From: Trichinella spiralis
Taxonomy: Eukaryota; Nematoda; Enoplea; Trichinellida; Trichinellidae
Direction: 5' to 3'
Length of the DNA stretch: 64,000 nucleotides
Assembly (NCBI GenBank): GCA_000181795.3
Contig: CM012955.1
Location: 7,732,693 to 7,796,692, forward strand
The translations under genes were made by a program, and so were the position numbers. The first letter of the stretch is position 1; each line of letters starts with the position of its first letter. The notes under the pieces are model-generated. The model was given only the letters and a program-made list of their open reading frames with translations. It did no database searches and was not told the DNA's origin. Positions 11,339-22,993 of this stretch are shown here, in pieces.

Positions 11339-13984
11339 ATGATTCACGATTTCTTATGGTTGATTTGTAATTTCATTTGTATAGTTTCAGCTGACCACCA
11401 AGGAAACTGTATGAAATTTTTTTCTTGTTTTCATAGTTTCCCTTGAAATTAATTTCAACTTCTTTCAGCCATGCATCACATTTTTGAAGAAGAGCAATAC
11501 GAAATAAAATATTGTGCTTCAGAAGATCTTGCCGAACATGAAAAAGGAACATGTAGATTTTACACAATGATAATTGATGCTGGCAGCACAGGAACAAGAT
11601 TGGAAATTTTTGAATTTTCACACAATCCGTCGAATCCATGTAAAATTGTTGCGTTTCTTAATGTTTCAATACATATTTTCCTTTTCAGCTATTCCTTTTA
11701 AATTGCAAAAAGAACTGTTCGTCGAAAGGAATCCTGGTTTATCTTCATATTCATCTGTTCCAAAAGATGTAAGTATTACTCTATAACTATTAAATGCCGA
11801 AAGTTTGCTCCGAACACTTATTTTATAAATTCCAAACGCGCACAGCAGCATTTCTAATTTTTAATATCTGCATTCAGCTTTTTAAACAAATCACAGTTTT
11901 CAAGACTTGCGATATGTTATTTCAGCTATAAATATCAAGATAATCATGCAAAATTTTCTTGATGAGCAAATCTCATTTATTGATTTAACTTAAAATATTG
12001 TAAATATCCATATCAGCTCAGTTATTAAAAAAATTTTGTCACTTCCAAAATTTGTAGTTTCAAATGAAATGATTTCGAAATTTTCTAGGCAGCTGCTGTT
12101 GTTGCTGATCTCATGGAAGAAGCAAAACTTGCAATCCCTAAATGGCTTTGGAAACATAGTCCAGTTGCTCTTCGTGCTACAGCCGGCTTTCGGTTACTTC
12201 CTGAAGAAACAGTTAAAATTATATTGCAGGAAGTAAGTGATTGACAGTTTTGTTAACTTTATTCATTTATTTTATCAAATGTTAAATATTTGTCTATTTT
12301 TACTGGAAGGCATGAGAAAATGGGTTTCTTTCAATATATATGTTCAGTATAGTCCTTAGTTATCTAATTATACTGATAATAAATCGTTCAGATGATGTCA
12401 AATATTAAAGATCATGTCACTAATGATTTGTAGTTTGGATTGCACATTTTTTAATTCATGGCATTATACGTGTTTCTGCAAATGTTGCTCTGCATTACAG
12501 ATTGAAACTGTTTTGCGTGATTCACCATTTTTGACTGGAGAAGATCCGGCTACAGTTCTTGATGGAACTGATGAAGGCATTTTTGGTTGGTTTACTCTGA
12601 ATTATTTATTGGATCGTCTAGAAAGTTCCATGCAAGAATCTAATGGTATTAAAAAGTTTGACTGTTTAATGATACTTATTATTCACAAACAAATGAATAT
12701 ATACAGCACAGCGTTCAACCATCGGTGAAAAATTAAGCGCTGCGGCTTTTGATCTCGGTGGCGGTTCAACTCAAGTGACCTTCATTTTGAGAGGTAGTGA
12801 GGAGCAGTATCCATTTTCATTTATCAAAGAAATAACATTGTTTTCAAAAAAAGTGAAACTTTATTCACACAGGTAATTCCATTCTGCACTAAAATGAATC
12901 TAAATGCTATATGCAGAAAAAATTATTTTTCAGTTATCTTGGAAACGGCGTCATGGCTTCTCGACTTAACATTTTGCGCATATCAGGAAAATCAACAGGA
13001 ACAGTGATTTCTCCTTGCATAGCTGTTGCTGATGATCTGAACTGGAAATTTCAAGAAACAAACTATAGAATACTGTAGTATTCCGTTTTTTAATTTTTAA
13101 TGATTTTCCTACATATACTTTCTTATGTATTACAGCGGCAGTTCCGAATATGGTTTTGACAACTGTTACAAAAATGTTCGAAAGCATGTTTATCTGTCTT
13201 CTATACACGATGCTGGTCGTTTCATTCTGGGCGATTTATACGCATTTGGTTATTTTTACAATCATGCTTTAAGAATTGGTATAATTAGCACCCAGGGAGG
13301 GAATGTCACTGCTGCTCAGTTTTTGGTCGCTGCTAAAAAGGGTAAATTTGATTAAAGTTAAATTTTATAATTTATAAATTGTTCTGTAAAATGAGTTTAT
13401 TTCTTTATGGTTGTATTGTAATATTTAATGGAACCCATTATGATTCATTTAATATTTGATATAAACTGAATTTTTCATTGGTGAAAAAATAAATTTGGAT
13501 GATTTTTGTATGCAAGTATAATTTTGTTGTGGGATTATAATTTGTTAATATTTTTAATTTAGCATGTTCAAGAACAGAGAAGTTTAATAATGATTCCTGG
13601 AAACCTTGGCAGTGTTTAGATCTAACATACATCTATTCACTTCTAGTTGACGGTTATGGTATTGCAGCTGATCGCAATATTACAGTAACTTTTGCTTCTT
13701 TCTATTTATACATTGCATAAATTTCAAAGTATTTTTTTTGTATTTGATAGATTGTGAAAAAATTACGTGGTATGGAGATGAGTTGGGCTCTTGGCGCAGC
13801 GCATCATCTAATAAATACATTTCATGAAAGCAAATCAAGAAACAATACAATCATTGAAAACGATTTGAATGAACGCATCTCTGAACAGCTAACGCAGACT
13901 TGTACAAACTATTGGTCAGAATTTCAAACTTACCTTCTTAGTTGTTTTTACAATTTAATGTCCTTGTTTGATTTATTTGAATGA
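11339..13984 (+). CDS. Ectonucleoside triphosphate diphosphohydrolase, ENTPD5/6-like (secretory pathway)
   Basis: Ten exons: 11339-11408, 11469-11639, 11689-11768, 12089-12232, 12501-12645, 12707-12872, 12934-13074, 13136-13341, 13563-13684, 13751-13984 (492 residues). All five apyrase conserved regions are present: IIDAGSTGTRLEIF, VALRATAGFRLLP, DGTDEGIFGWFTLNYL, AAAFDLGGGSTQVTF and GMEMSWALGAAHHL. The family hydrolyses nucleoside di/triphosphates. ENTPD5/6 and worm UDA-1 act in ER/Golgi, clearing the UDP or GDP left by glycosyltransferases. Exon 1 encodes a hydrophobic leader (FLWLICNFICIVSA) behind an in-frame stop, so the protein probably enters the ER by a signal peptide. Exon 1 rests only on phase and leader character; a start at 11471 would lack it. 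The tail extends beyond the usual end with a hydrophobic segment. Confidence 0.93.
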
Positions 13985-14272
13985 ATGTGAAAATGTTTCC
14001 CAATTTTAACAACTCCATTCAATTTCAAATATTTTGTTTAATTATAGAGTAATTATGTGATATGATTGAAATTATTATCACTTAAGAGGAAAAATGTCTA
14101 CGTACGACGAACTTGAATAAGTTACACTAAAATAAATTTGCTTAACAATACAGATGATATCGTTGATTGTTAGAATAGTAATTTTCGTGGAAAAGTTTTA
14201 TTAAATACGCTACTTCCAAAGTACACAGATCTAACATCAATCAAGTCAAGAATGATCATGGTAAGATAATGT

Positions 14273-15895
14273 TTAATGATGTTGTGATGACAATCGTTCA
14301 AGCATTGCTATTTTCCTTCTTAAACTGTACGGTTCTACAAATATTAACAATACAGTCAGGACGTACAACAGAAAAAGAATAATAAACCATACAATAGCAG
14401 TCGGTTGCATTGGAATTGGCATACAACCGAAAATTGAATCGTCAACTACAACTTTCAAAGAGTGAAAATAATTCAAAAGTGCTTTGAGCATGTTTTGTAC
14501 AGTGTCAACTCTATCAATGGAACTGAACAACAGTTCAATTCCGCTGAGAAACTTTTGCCTATCAATTGTTGTTAATTTTTCCATTGTATCAAGCCGATAA
14601 CGTTGTTTGTTGAATACAATTCCATCATAAAAGAGTCGTTCAATTGTTAACAAGCAAGCTGTGAAGCTCAAATGCATCGCAATGTAAATAAATTCCGATA
14701 CTGAGATGAACTTTTCATTCATTATCGACTTTTTCAATTGCTCAAAATCATGTGGATAAGATAACACTTGAAAATAATTCCAACATGACACTATTATTGG
14801 TGTTAAAACGGAAATTGAAAGAAATGCATATTTCACAACTGACATAACCCAACTTACTGTAGACAAGGATGAATTACTGAAACTGCTTTCACATTGATTC
14901 TCAATTGCAGTTTGAGAAGCAGAAACTTGAAACAACGAATCGTCTAGTTCTAGAGAATGAGAGAAAAAGTGACGAAATTTTGTCATTAACTTTAAACTAT
15001 TTTCAGCGCTTGATTTTAAATTTTTGTACGTATTCGACGCACTGTGACAGGCACTTTCAGCAGCTTTAATTGGCCGACACATTGGCAGAGTTAAACTAAG
15101 TTGCTGACAAAAATTGGCAGGGAAATTAATCAGCTTATGAAAAGCATCCAAATTTATCTTCACTTTTTCATTGATACCATTATTATTTTGACGTATTTGT
15201 TCCAAATATTGAAACTGTTCCTCGTTGAATAAATGATTTCTCGTTGACATCTTCAATATATCTTCGCAATACTCTTTTACCGCGGCCACTTGCTGACTAC
15301 AATGTTGGTAAATGTTATTCAATGTTTCAATACAGCTTGCTTTGATTTCATTTTCAGAAGCAAGTATCGAGTCGATTTGATGATTCAATGTGCCCATGTG
15401 ATTCAACAAAGGCAAGATGGTTGTGTCGACTGATGTCGCAATTTTCTGCCAAATTTCTCCACTATCATTTATACGTTTGTACATGCGAAAAAATGCATTA
15501 TCGTACGCACTCTGCAAATGTTGTTGTTCAAGGATACCACGACTTTGGGCACAACTGATAGCACCATTAACGCGTACCACGTTCTCTATCATACCTTCAC
15601 CAGGCCCTCCCACACAAAGGCTGAACAACAATGCCAAAACTGTCGCACGACCTGAACAACTGGCCATATTCAATAATGACAATTTTGAAATAAGCTGCAT
15701 TTTTTGAAAAAACCCTGATACAAATGCAACAAGCACAACGCAGCTTAAACCGATTGATAAGGAAATTTTCACATTAATTCTCTCCTGCCAAACGCACCAA
15801 ATAACAATCACCGTTCCAAGCCACAAACCATAAGCCGTAGAAATCATCATCTTTTGCAATTCATTTCGACAACAAATATTGAATCTCAACGCCAT
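14273..15895 (-). CDS. DC-STAMP-like domain membrane protein (DCST / SPE-42 / Sneaky family)
   Basis: A single uninterrupted 540-codon frame. About six membrane spans are seen: three near the N-terminus (about 21-37, 44-63, 83-97), two in the middle (about 345-368, 400-420) and one near the end (about 500-522). Family marks are the glycine-proline turn GGPGEGMIENVVRVNG after the third span, paired cysteines in the long extracellular loop, the YPHDFEQL block after span 4, the C-x-P-x-P motif (GCMPIPMQP) before the last span, and the closing LRRKIAML. Relatives act in cell fusion: DC-STAMP in osteoclasts, DCST1/2, SPE-42/49 and Sneaky in sperm at fertilisation. Unlike DCST1 or SPE-42 it stops right after the LRR(K/R)IA segment and lacks the C-terminal RING finger. 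A sperm or fusion role is inferred from family only. Confidence 0.78.
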   Translation of the reverse strand: MALRFNICCRNELQKMMISTAYGLWLGTVIVIWCVWQERINVKISLSIGLSCVVLVAFVSGFFQKMQLISKLSLLNMASCSGRATVLALLFSLCVGGPGEGMIENVVRVNGAISCAQSRGILEQQHLQSAYDNAFFRMYKRINDSGEIWQKIATSVDTTILPLLNHMGTLNHQIDSILASENEIKASCIETLNNIYQHCSQQVAAVKEYCEDILKMSTRNHLFNEEQFQYLEQIRQNNNGINEKVKINLDAFHKLINFPANFCQQLSLTLPMCRPIKAAESACHSASNTYKNLKSSAENSLKLMTKFRHFFSHSLELDDSLFQVSASQTAIENQCESSFSNSSLSTVSWVMSVVKYAFLSISVLTPIIVSCWNYFQVLSYPHDFEQLKKSIMNEKFISVSEFIYIAMHLSFTACLLTIERLFYDGIVFNKQRYRLDTMEKLTTIDRQKFLSGIELLFSSIDRVDTVQNMLKALLNYFHSLKVVVDDSIFGCMPIPMQPTAIVWFIILFLLYVLTVLLIFVEPYSLRRKIAMLERLSSQHH

Positions 15896-18800
15896 TGTTG
15901 CACATCAAACTGAGGTAATATTCAAATACATACATAAGAAAACAATTAAACAAACATACACATTCACTATATACAAAACATATCTTCAAATTATTAAAAG
16001 TCAACAATTAAACAAAAATAGAAAAAAAAGTGGTATTCGTTTTAAAATTAAAATCACACTGACATTACTGATTAAATTTAAATTCATTAATTCTATTCAT
16101 TTATTTACAAATAAGAACAAATTGCTTTACTTTTGTCCAATTCTTCCTTATTATTATTATTCTTCTTTTTGCTATCTTTCGTCTTTGTTATTTTATTTTT
16201 AGAAAAAATTCAAATGATACTTCAAATGACAGTTGCTTTCATAACTTTAAACGTTTCATTGAACATTTATAATGGGTGACTGTCTTCAATTGGAATAAAC
16301 ACTGTTTTGTTGCGCAATAATCTCAAACTGCTGCTAATCACAATTTCAATGCAATATAAGCAAATAATGATCAAAACAACCATTCTTATCAATCACTCGG
16401 ATGCATGCTTGGTCTAATGTCAACAATTCATTGCCGTCATTGTTTACTTCTTCTTTCGTGTATGTGATGAAAGCGTTAGATTCATTTTGCACAAACATAA
16501 AGACTTTCTAACAATTTGCATTTATTAACAAATGAATCATTTATAATTAAATTGGTTCACGATCTTCCAGAAATGAATTCAGAATATTATAATCAAAATT
16601 AAACATCTCTTTTCATAAGATCAATTGAATAAAAACTCTGAATTTACAAAAGCTTTGCACAATTAATTTTACTGCTGCTGCATTTCTTACTAGTGCTATA
16701 AGTACGTTGTAAAAAAATATCAATTTTTATTATATATTATAATACTTTCATCTGACAAAAAAGGAAAAGTTAATATGGTAAATCAAAGAACTATTGATGC
16801 TTGTGACATAATACTTACAAATCATAATTTACAGTACATATTGTTCGTATCTTCAAACAGTACCTGACTACAGTTTACTTTAAATTGCTCACACTATACA
16901 GACAATGCAGCATTCACATCTGTCAACATAACTGCAAATAAATTTCTCTTTTTTTTTCTTTTTTTCCGATTATCTTAATAATGCCTATATATTTTCATCA
17001 ACAAGTTGCAGCTGTATCAATATTTCGCACTATTCTGCTGTGCGGAATAAAATTCAACAATAAATGTTCAACAATTTTCTAGAAACCACTTCCCGTAAAA
17101 AGCATACACCTAAACACAGTTCCGTGCGTCTAATATCTGACATGAGAAATTCCAACTGAACTATTTAAATTTAATATTAAAGAGAAACATTCATCATGTT
17201 CACATCATGTACTGGAAAAAAGATAATTTCAACCACAGATTTTTTTTCCTCAGTAATAGAAACTGATTATTATAAAGTACACCTATCCTGCAATGTCAAC
17301 TGAAGTATTTGTCATTCAATGTACATTCAGCTTTTCTCATTCTTAAAAACTCTATCATCCAAAACGAAACTTATACTGGGTAAAACATTCCAAGAATGAT
17401 ATAATTCACTTCATTTCGATTCTACATGATTCATTTCTCATGTAAATTATAACTGTATGTTATAAATAACAACATTTTGTTTTGAGTATTTTACCGAATT
17501 TGTAAATGAATGAAAAACATGAATAATTATGTTGAAATATTATCTAAAGTAAAGAACAACAATATTACCGGAATTGCATGAAAGGCGAAACATCCATTAC
17601 ATGTCACTCTAGTATAAAGAAGTGCGTAGGTTGTCAAAGCACGATGAACATTCGAAAGCAAGCAATCAAAAATAAAATCTTATTTCTCCATATGACCCCA
17701 GTCGCAAAAGCCTGAAGATAAATATAATTGTGGTTAGTTCAATAAAAGCTCAAAAATGTAAATGCTAAATTTCTGTATACATAAAAAGATATCTTTTCAC
17801 TTACATGTGTCAGGTAAAAGTTCCTGCATCACAATGACCGAAATTACAGTACCGTAATCTTTTATTTCACCTAAAAATCATTTGACTGTAGCTTCATACT
17901 TTTTTTAAATTTTATTTCCATGCCTCCATCGTCACTTTCTCATGTTCAGTAACGCTGTGCTTTTTCTGCCGCTATTTTATAAACACTGCTTTTTTAATGT
18001 ATTTAATATTTTATGTATAATTATTTTCCAAATGCTTGAGTTTAGGCTAATCAGTGAAGCGCAGATTATATATTTAAAAAAAATAAGTGCTTTTGAATAT
18101 TGTAGCAATTTAAATTACAGCAATAGAATTTGACTTAATTTCATTTTCAAAATAATAAAATTTTATTTTAGCACAATCACATAACTATTGCAACCCTAGA
18201 AAAGCAGTACTTCAATGATAATTTTGCATAAATAATGTCGTAATGTTAAATTTCATGTTCTTTAAGTTTTTTCGCCTGCTTATATATGTCGTTGTGTTTG
18301 AATTGTTACTAATAATGTGAAATGTTTAATTTCTTTACGCTGAATCATTTGATAAATATGACAAGTTCTGTAAATTATTTTATGAATTAAAAAGATGATT
18401 TTTTAAAAAATCATCTTCATATTACACCTTCGTAGTTGGATTAAAAGAGTTCTTTTTAGTGTTATCATGCTTTTTATTATAAACAGAATTTGACACTTTC
18501 ATCAGGTGCTGATAATCGATTTACTCGTTTGTTATTTTTCAACTACTATTTGGCTTGCATCGTTTGTTTTGGGGGCGTTTGATAAATTGCTGCTTGTTGT
18601 GATAATTTGCTTGAAATGCAACTTTTCTTCGTTATTTCAATATTTTAGCAGCATTTTGGTTGATAAAACCAGCGTAAACAACTGTTGCAAAGAGGCATCT
18701 TTACATATTTACTTTTTTGTGAAAACTTTTACTTTTGGAAATGATGTTGAAGTAGGTTAGTCGTACTTCAGTTGAATACTGATTTTATCAAAATGTTGAA

Positions 18801-19063
18801 GAATAGCATTTTGTGATTTGTCAAAATCTGAAGGTCGTCAGTCTGCAATAGTCAGGCTGTTCAGTGCATCGACCGTTTGTGTGTGTCCTTTTGGAAACTA
18901 GGAATGTTCAGTGCGTGGCGGTTTTCACGTCACAATCAAGCATTGATTTTTTCAGATTACCCAAAGGCAAATTATTTTTCCAACTTTCTTCCATTTTGTC
19001 GTAGCTGTTTGCATTTACAGTAGGATAGCTACGTTTAATACTACATATTTATTTATATTGCAG
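15896..19063. other. 3.2-kb intergenic space, no gene recognised
   Basis: The divergent upstream region of the DC-STAMP-family gene (-) and LPCAT (+). Very AT-rich, with only short spurious frames. It contains the 26-bp palindrome at 18392-18417. An untranslated first exon of LPCAT may lie near its right end, because an acceptor (attgcag) directly precedes the LPCAT start codon. Confidence 0.5.
18392..18417. repeat. Perfect 26-bp palindrome
   Basis: Two 13-base arms, aagatgatttttt and its exact complement, meet with no spacer. It lies about 650 bp upstream of the LPCAT start. An A/T-rich perfect palindrome this long is unusual. It could be a cruciform, a bidirectional terminator-like hairpin or a foldback remnant. 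Confidence 0.8.
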
Positions 19064-21434
19064 ATGAATCGTTCTTCGATCTCCACTGCCGACAACATGC
19101 AGTGGACGGGAAATCCATTCGAACATTTTGTCAGTATCGCACCCAAGGATAGGCTGAAAGTAATTTTACTATTTATTTCCCTTTTTTTTCCACTGCTTAT
19201 TTTTCTTTCTAGTACGCTTTCATGTCAATTGTTTTGGCGCCGATCAGAATAGCATTAGCAGGAATTATGTTCGGCATGGCCTACATGGCAGCAATAATAA
19301 CATTATTCACACTGGACACAAGCTTTGAACATCCTCTAAATGGGTGGAGACAGTATGTGCTTATTCTTTTTCTCATTGTCATCAACCAATAATTAATTAC
19401 CCGTTTATTTGAAAATTGAATTAAAAGATATAACATGATTAGTCTCTTGTGGAATTTTGTCCAACTCAGTTGCAATTTAAACCCTTTGTCAACGTTGACT
19501 CGTATTTCGCTGACTATTTGTTTCGCAGGATGAGCAAAGACATTGTTGCTCAACTAGTAATTATGAGTCATTTCATGATGGGCTTTCATCGTGTTAAAGT
19601 GAAAGGTCGAAGAGCTTTGCCAACTGAAGCTCCCATTCTTGTAATAGCACCTCATTCTTCTTTTTTTGATACTCTTCCATTCTGTTGCATTGGAGCACCA
19701 TCCGTTGTTGGTAAAAAAAGTTTAATGAAAATTCCATTTTTTGGAAGTATACTTTTCTGTAAACAACTAGTTTCCATTTTATTTCTCATTTATGCATATG
19801 TTCAGAATTATTGTCTTTGACTAAACCAATTTTGGTCGACAGAAACGAGAAAGGTTCACGATCGTCGGCAGCTCATGAATTGAAACAAAGAGCCAATTTG
19901 GTATTTAACGGTGCAAAAAACAACGGTATGCAATGGCCCCAGATTGCCATTTTTCCTGAAGGTACTTGTACAAATCGGTCTCAGTTAATTTCTTTTAAGC
20001 CAGGTATATTTTTAAATAATTCTTTCCATTTCACTTTTTTAATTTCAATTATCGTTAGGAGCTTTCATGACACAGCTTCCTGTTCAACCGGTATGTTTAA
20101 GGTGGCCAAATAAGTACGATTTCATATCGTGGACTTGGGAAGGAACTGCTCCGTAAGAGACATAACATAACATCTTTTAACCGTTGCATTTTTTCGAAAA
20201 ATTTAATTGAAATATTTAATCTTTTTTAAGTTTGAAACTTTTTTGGCTCAGTGTATGTCAGTTGCAGACAAATTTAGAAATTGAAGTAATACATGGAAAT
20301 ATTTGATGCGCGTATTTTTTATCTTATTTTTGCAGTATATTTTTTTTAAGTTCTTACCTGTATATGTGCCAAATGAAGCTGAAAAAGGAGATGCTAATTT
20401 GTATGCACGTAACGTTCGGGCAGTAATGGCGCGGTGATTATAAAAATATTAATTCTCTTCCAAATTTACAAACAAATGGAAATATTTGTTTTCTTTACAT
20501 TTGAAGTTGTTTGCAAATTCCTACCGATGATTATTATGTGGAAGATGCACGCTTTCTTACGTTGCATGGAAAAGGCAAGCTGGAGGAATTTTTTGATTTA
20601 TTAAATCGTTTAAAGTAAGCAATTAAATTTCCTTTCTTAAATAACTGTGATGTTTCATTATTTCAATGATGAGTAATGTGACAAAAAAACTGTTTACTGC
20701 TTGGTTTCGACATTTCATTATTTATTGATTTAAGCATGTCTTTATCACTGGATGAAGATTTGCACAGTTTGATAGCTGTATGGAATTATTTGCGGCATTC
20801 GGAATTTTCAGCGAAGCATTTTGCCGTTACGTACAATGAATTTCAATCCTATTTGCACTTTCCCAAAGATCAGATATCACTACGTCGTGTATTCAACATT
20901 ATGGACTGGGTATAAAGGCAGAAAATAAAATGAGAAAAACTTATCCCATTGAAAGACTGTTTTGTAGCAATGTTGTCGAAGAATTGATCTACGAGAATTT
21001 TGGCTTGTTTGTTTTTCAAAAAAATACACATCGCCAATTTATTTGGATTATTGTCAAAAAGTTATTCTATATTTATTGTTATTATGTAATTATTTGAGAG
21101 TGATTTGAACGGTTTATTTTCCATTTAGATGTTTTCAACTACAGTGGAGTGTTTGAGTGAGGTGGATTTTGTGAAAATTGTTCGATTACCTTACGAACTA
21201 TCTGTCGCAGAAGCTAGACAATTGTATCAGAAACGGAAACGGTTTTTTTCTTCTCAGGAAAGAATTTCATCATCTGGTGAGAAATTGAAAATGAAACAAT
21301 CATTCGGCTCTTTTCTATTATTATAATTTCCAGATGATGATTTCCAAAAACCGATGATAGTGGAAAGGAAAAAATTTTCATCGTTCAATTTTCCACCCAT
21401 TTTTCTCAGACGTCGTTGCATTGAAGTTTATTGA
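19064..21434 (+). CDS. Lysophosphatidylcholine acyltransferase (LPCAT1/2-type) with degenerate EF-hand tail
   Basis: Eleven exons: 19064-19159, 19213-19352, 19529-19746, 19806-20003, 20059-20152, 20231-20285, 20351-20433, 20507-20614, 20735-20909, 21129-21276, 21334-21434 (471 residues). It reacylates lysophospholipids with acyl-CoA in ER and lipid-droplet membranes. A membrane span lies in exon 2. Acyltransferase motifs are HSSFFD (H122-D127), the FPEGTCTNRSQLISFKPG block, and VQPVCLRWPNKYDFISWTWEG followed by FLPVYVPNEAEKGD. The last exons align in spacing with the first EF-hand of LPCAT2 (LRRVFNIMD...VDFVKIVRL), but the acidic loop residues are gone. The start follows an acceptor directly, so trans-splicing or an untranslated exon is likely. 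If the last two introns are retained, the protein ends at 20915. Confidence 0.93.
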
Positions 21435-22993
21435 CGATCGGCTACAGTTAACATTATTATTCTACTGTCAGCTTTTCATGCAAGAAAATATTTTCAATTT
21501 TTAATTGTTTCATTTCTACTATTACAAATAACCGTGTTATCACATTACACTTCTTTTTGTAACAACGTTTCCACTGTTGTCGACGTTACAACGGGTTGTT
21601 ATTTCACCCTGCCACTTTCTACTCGAATAACAACAAGTCATTTTACATTGCTTCAACGACTGATTGCCGCATGACTATTATCATGTTTAATATGATGATC
21701 ATGATATGATAATGCATTGGAAATTCATTTCAACCCAGTCAATTCAAATTGTAAACATGTATGATTCTATTATAAACAACTGAAAGTAGTGGCAGATGTT
21801 TGCTGAAATAACTTATTGAATTCAAAAATCAACTGTATTAGCATGTCACAACAGTGTACTGTATAAATTGACTGTTTTGTTTTGTGTTTTTTTCCCTGAT
21901 AAATTTTTAAATGTTCACCACTCACTTGACTTGACTTGACTTGACTTAACTATTGGCTTTCACAAATGTTTATTTATCAATGAGAGAACGGTAGATGTAA
22001 TGCAAACGTGATGATGAATAATATTTTTCAGCTTCGATCTAATCTAACTTTTCAAATGAAAAATACAAGCCAAAATTTCTAATATTTGCAGTAAAGAAAC
22101 TTAACAGCCGTGTGACGAAAATGTTGTGTAAAAGTTCATTCATTAAACATTTTACAATGGGATCAATTGTACTTCCATACTATGTTTGGTTTGAAAGTTA
22201 TAAATATAACAATGCAAAAAAGTGAGCTTTATAATATGTAGATAAAATTAATTATAATAATCATATTATGAGGTGATAAAATAAACGACTATTGTTGCAT
22301 AAAGTAAAAACTAACAGTAACAATTCTAAGCCTAAATAACTTCTACCGCATCCTGTGGTTAAATTTAAATTCAAGTATGAGATCTTTAACAAAGTAAAAA
22401 CAAATCGTACCTTGAAATCTTTGACTTTAATATGCTTATGTTGAAATTCCAGTGAAGAGTAAATTAAAATTGTAAGAAAGTATTTGTTGAATGGTTCGTA
22501 TCAAACATGGAAGTCCAACAATTAATATGAGCAGTTATCAACTTACTGTGTACATATACAGTAATCTGACATTAAGGTATAATTATTAATCAGTATACAA
22601 TTGCCTATCTTTGACTGTAGTTCTTTTACATATTAATCATTATAATTGAATTATGTTTTATCAAATAAAATGTGAATTATTTGTATGATTTAATATTTAT
22701 TCTATTTAACAATTTTCTATTTGACGTAGTGTCGTTTAATAGCTTTTTTCTTTAAGTAAATAGCTTCTGTTTGATGTTTGTAAAAAAGTAAACACTTGCT
22801 TCCTTATTTTCTTCAACAATTTCATTCACTTCAGAAATAACGACTGTTTATCACATGACAGAATGTTCCAGGTCATATAATACAGTTTGAAAATTTATCA
22901 TAAAAAATAAAAGGTTCCGTTTGTAATTTATCGTTTCTAGCTGCAATCAAGAAATATTTTTATTAAATGAAATAAAAATGTAGAAAAACAAGT
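21435..22993. other. Intergenic space between convergent LPCAT and MLH1
   Basis: AT-rich, no recognised exon. It contains a short (TTGAC)n run at about 21924-21947. Confidence 0.5.
21924..21947. repeat. (TTGAC)n short tandem repeat
   Basis: Four to five head-to-tail copies of acttg/ttgac in the LPCAT-MLH1 gap. Simple repeat; no function seen. Confidence 0.8.

Noticed and set aside
15879-16202. Plus-strand frame of 107 codons
   Set aside because: Antisense to the DC-STAMP-family start and then A/T-rich low complexity; no domain.
18506-18760. Hydrophobic plus-strand frame of 84 codons upstream of LPCAT
   Set aside because: Phe/Leu/Cys-rich composition expected from T-rich DNA. It cannot be joined in phase to LPCAT and matches no family.
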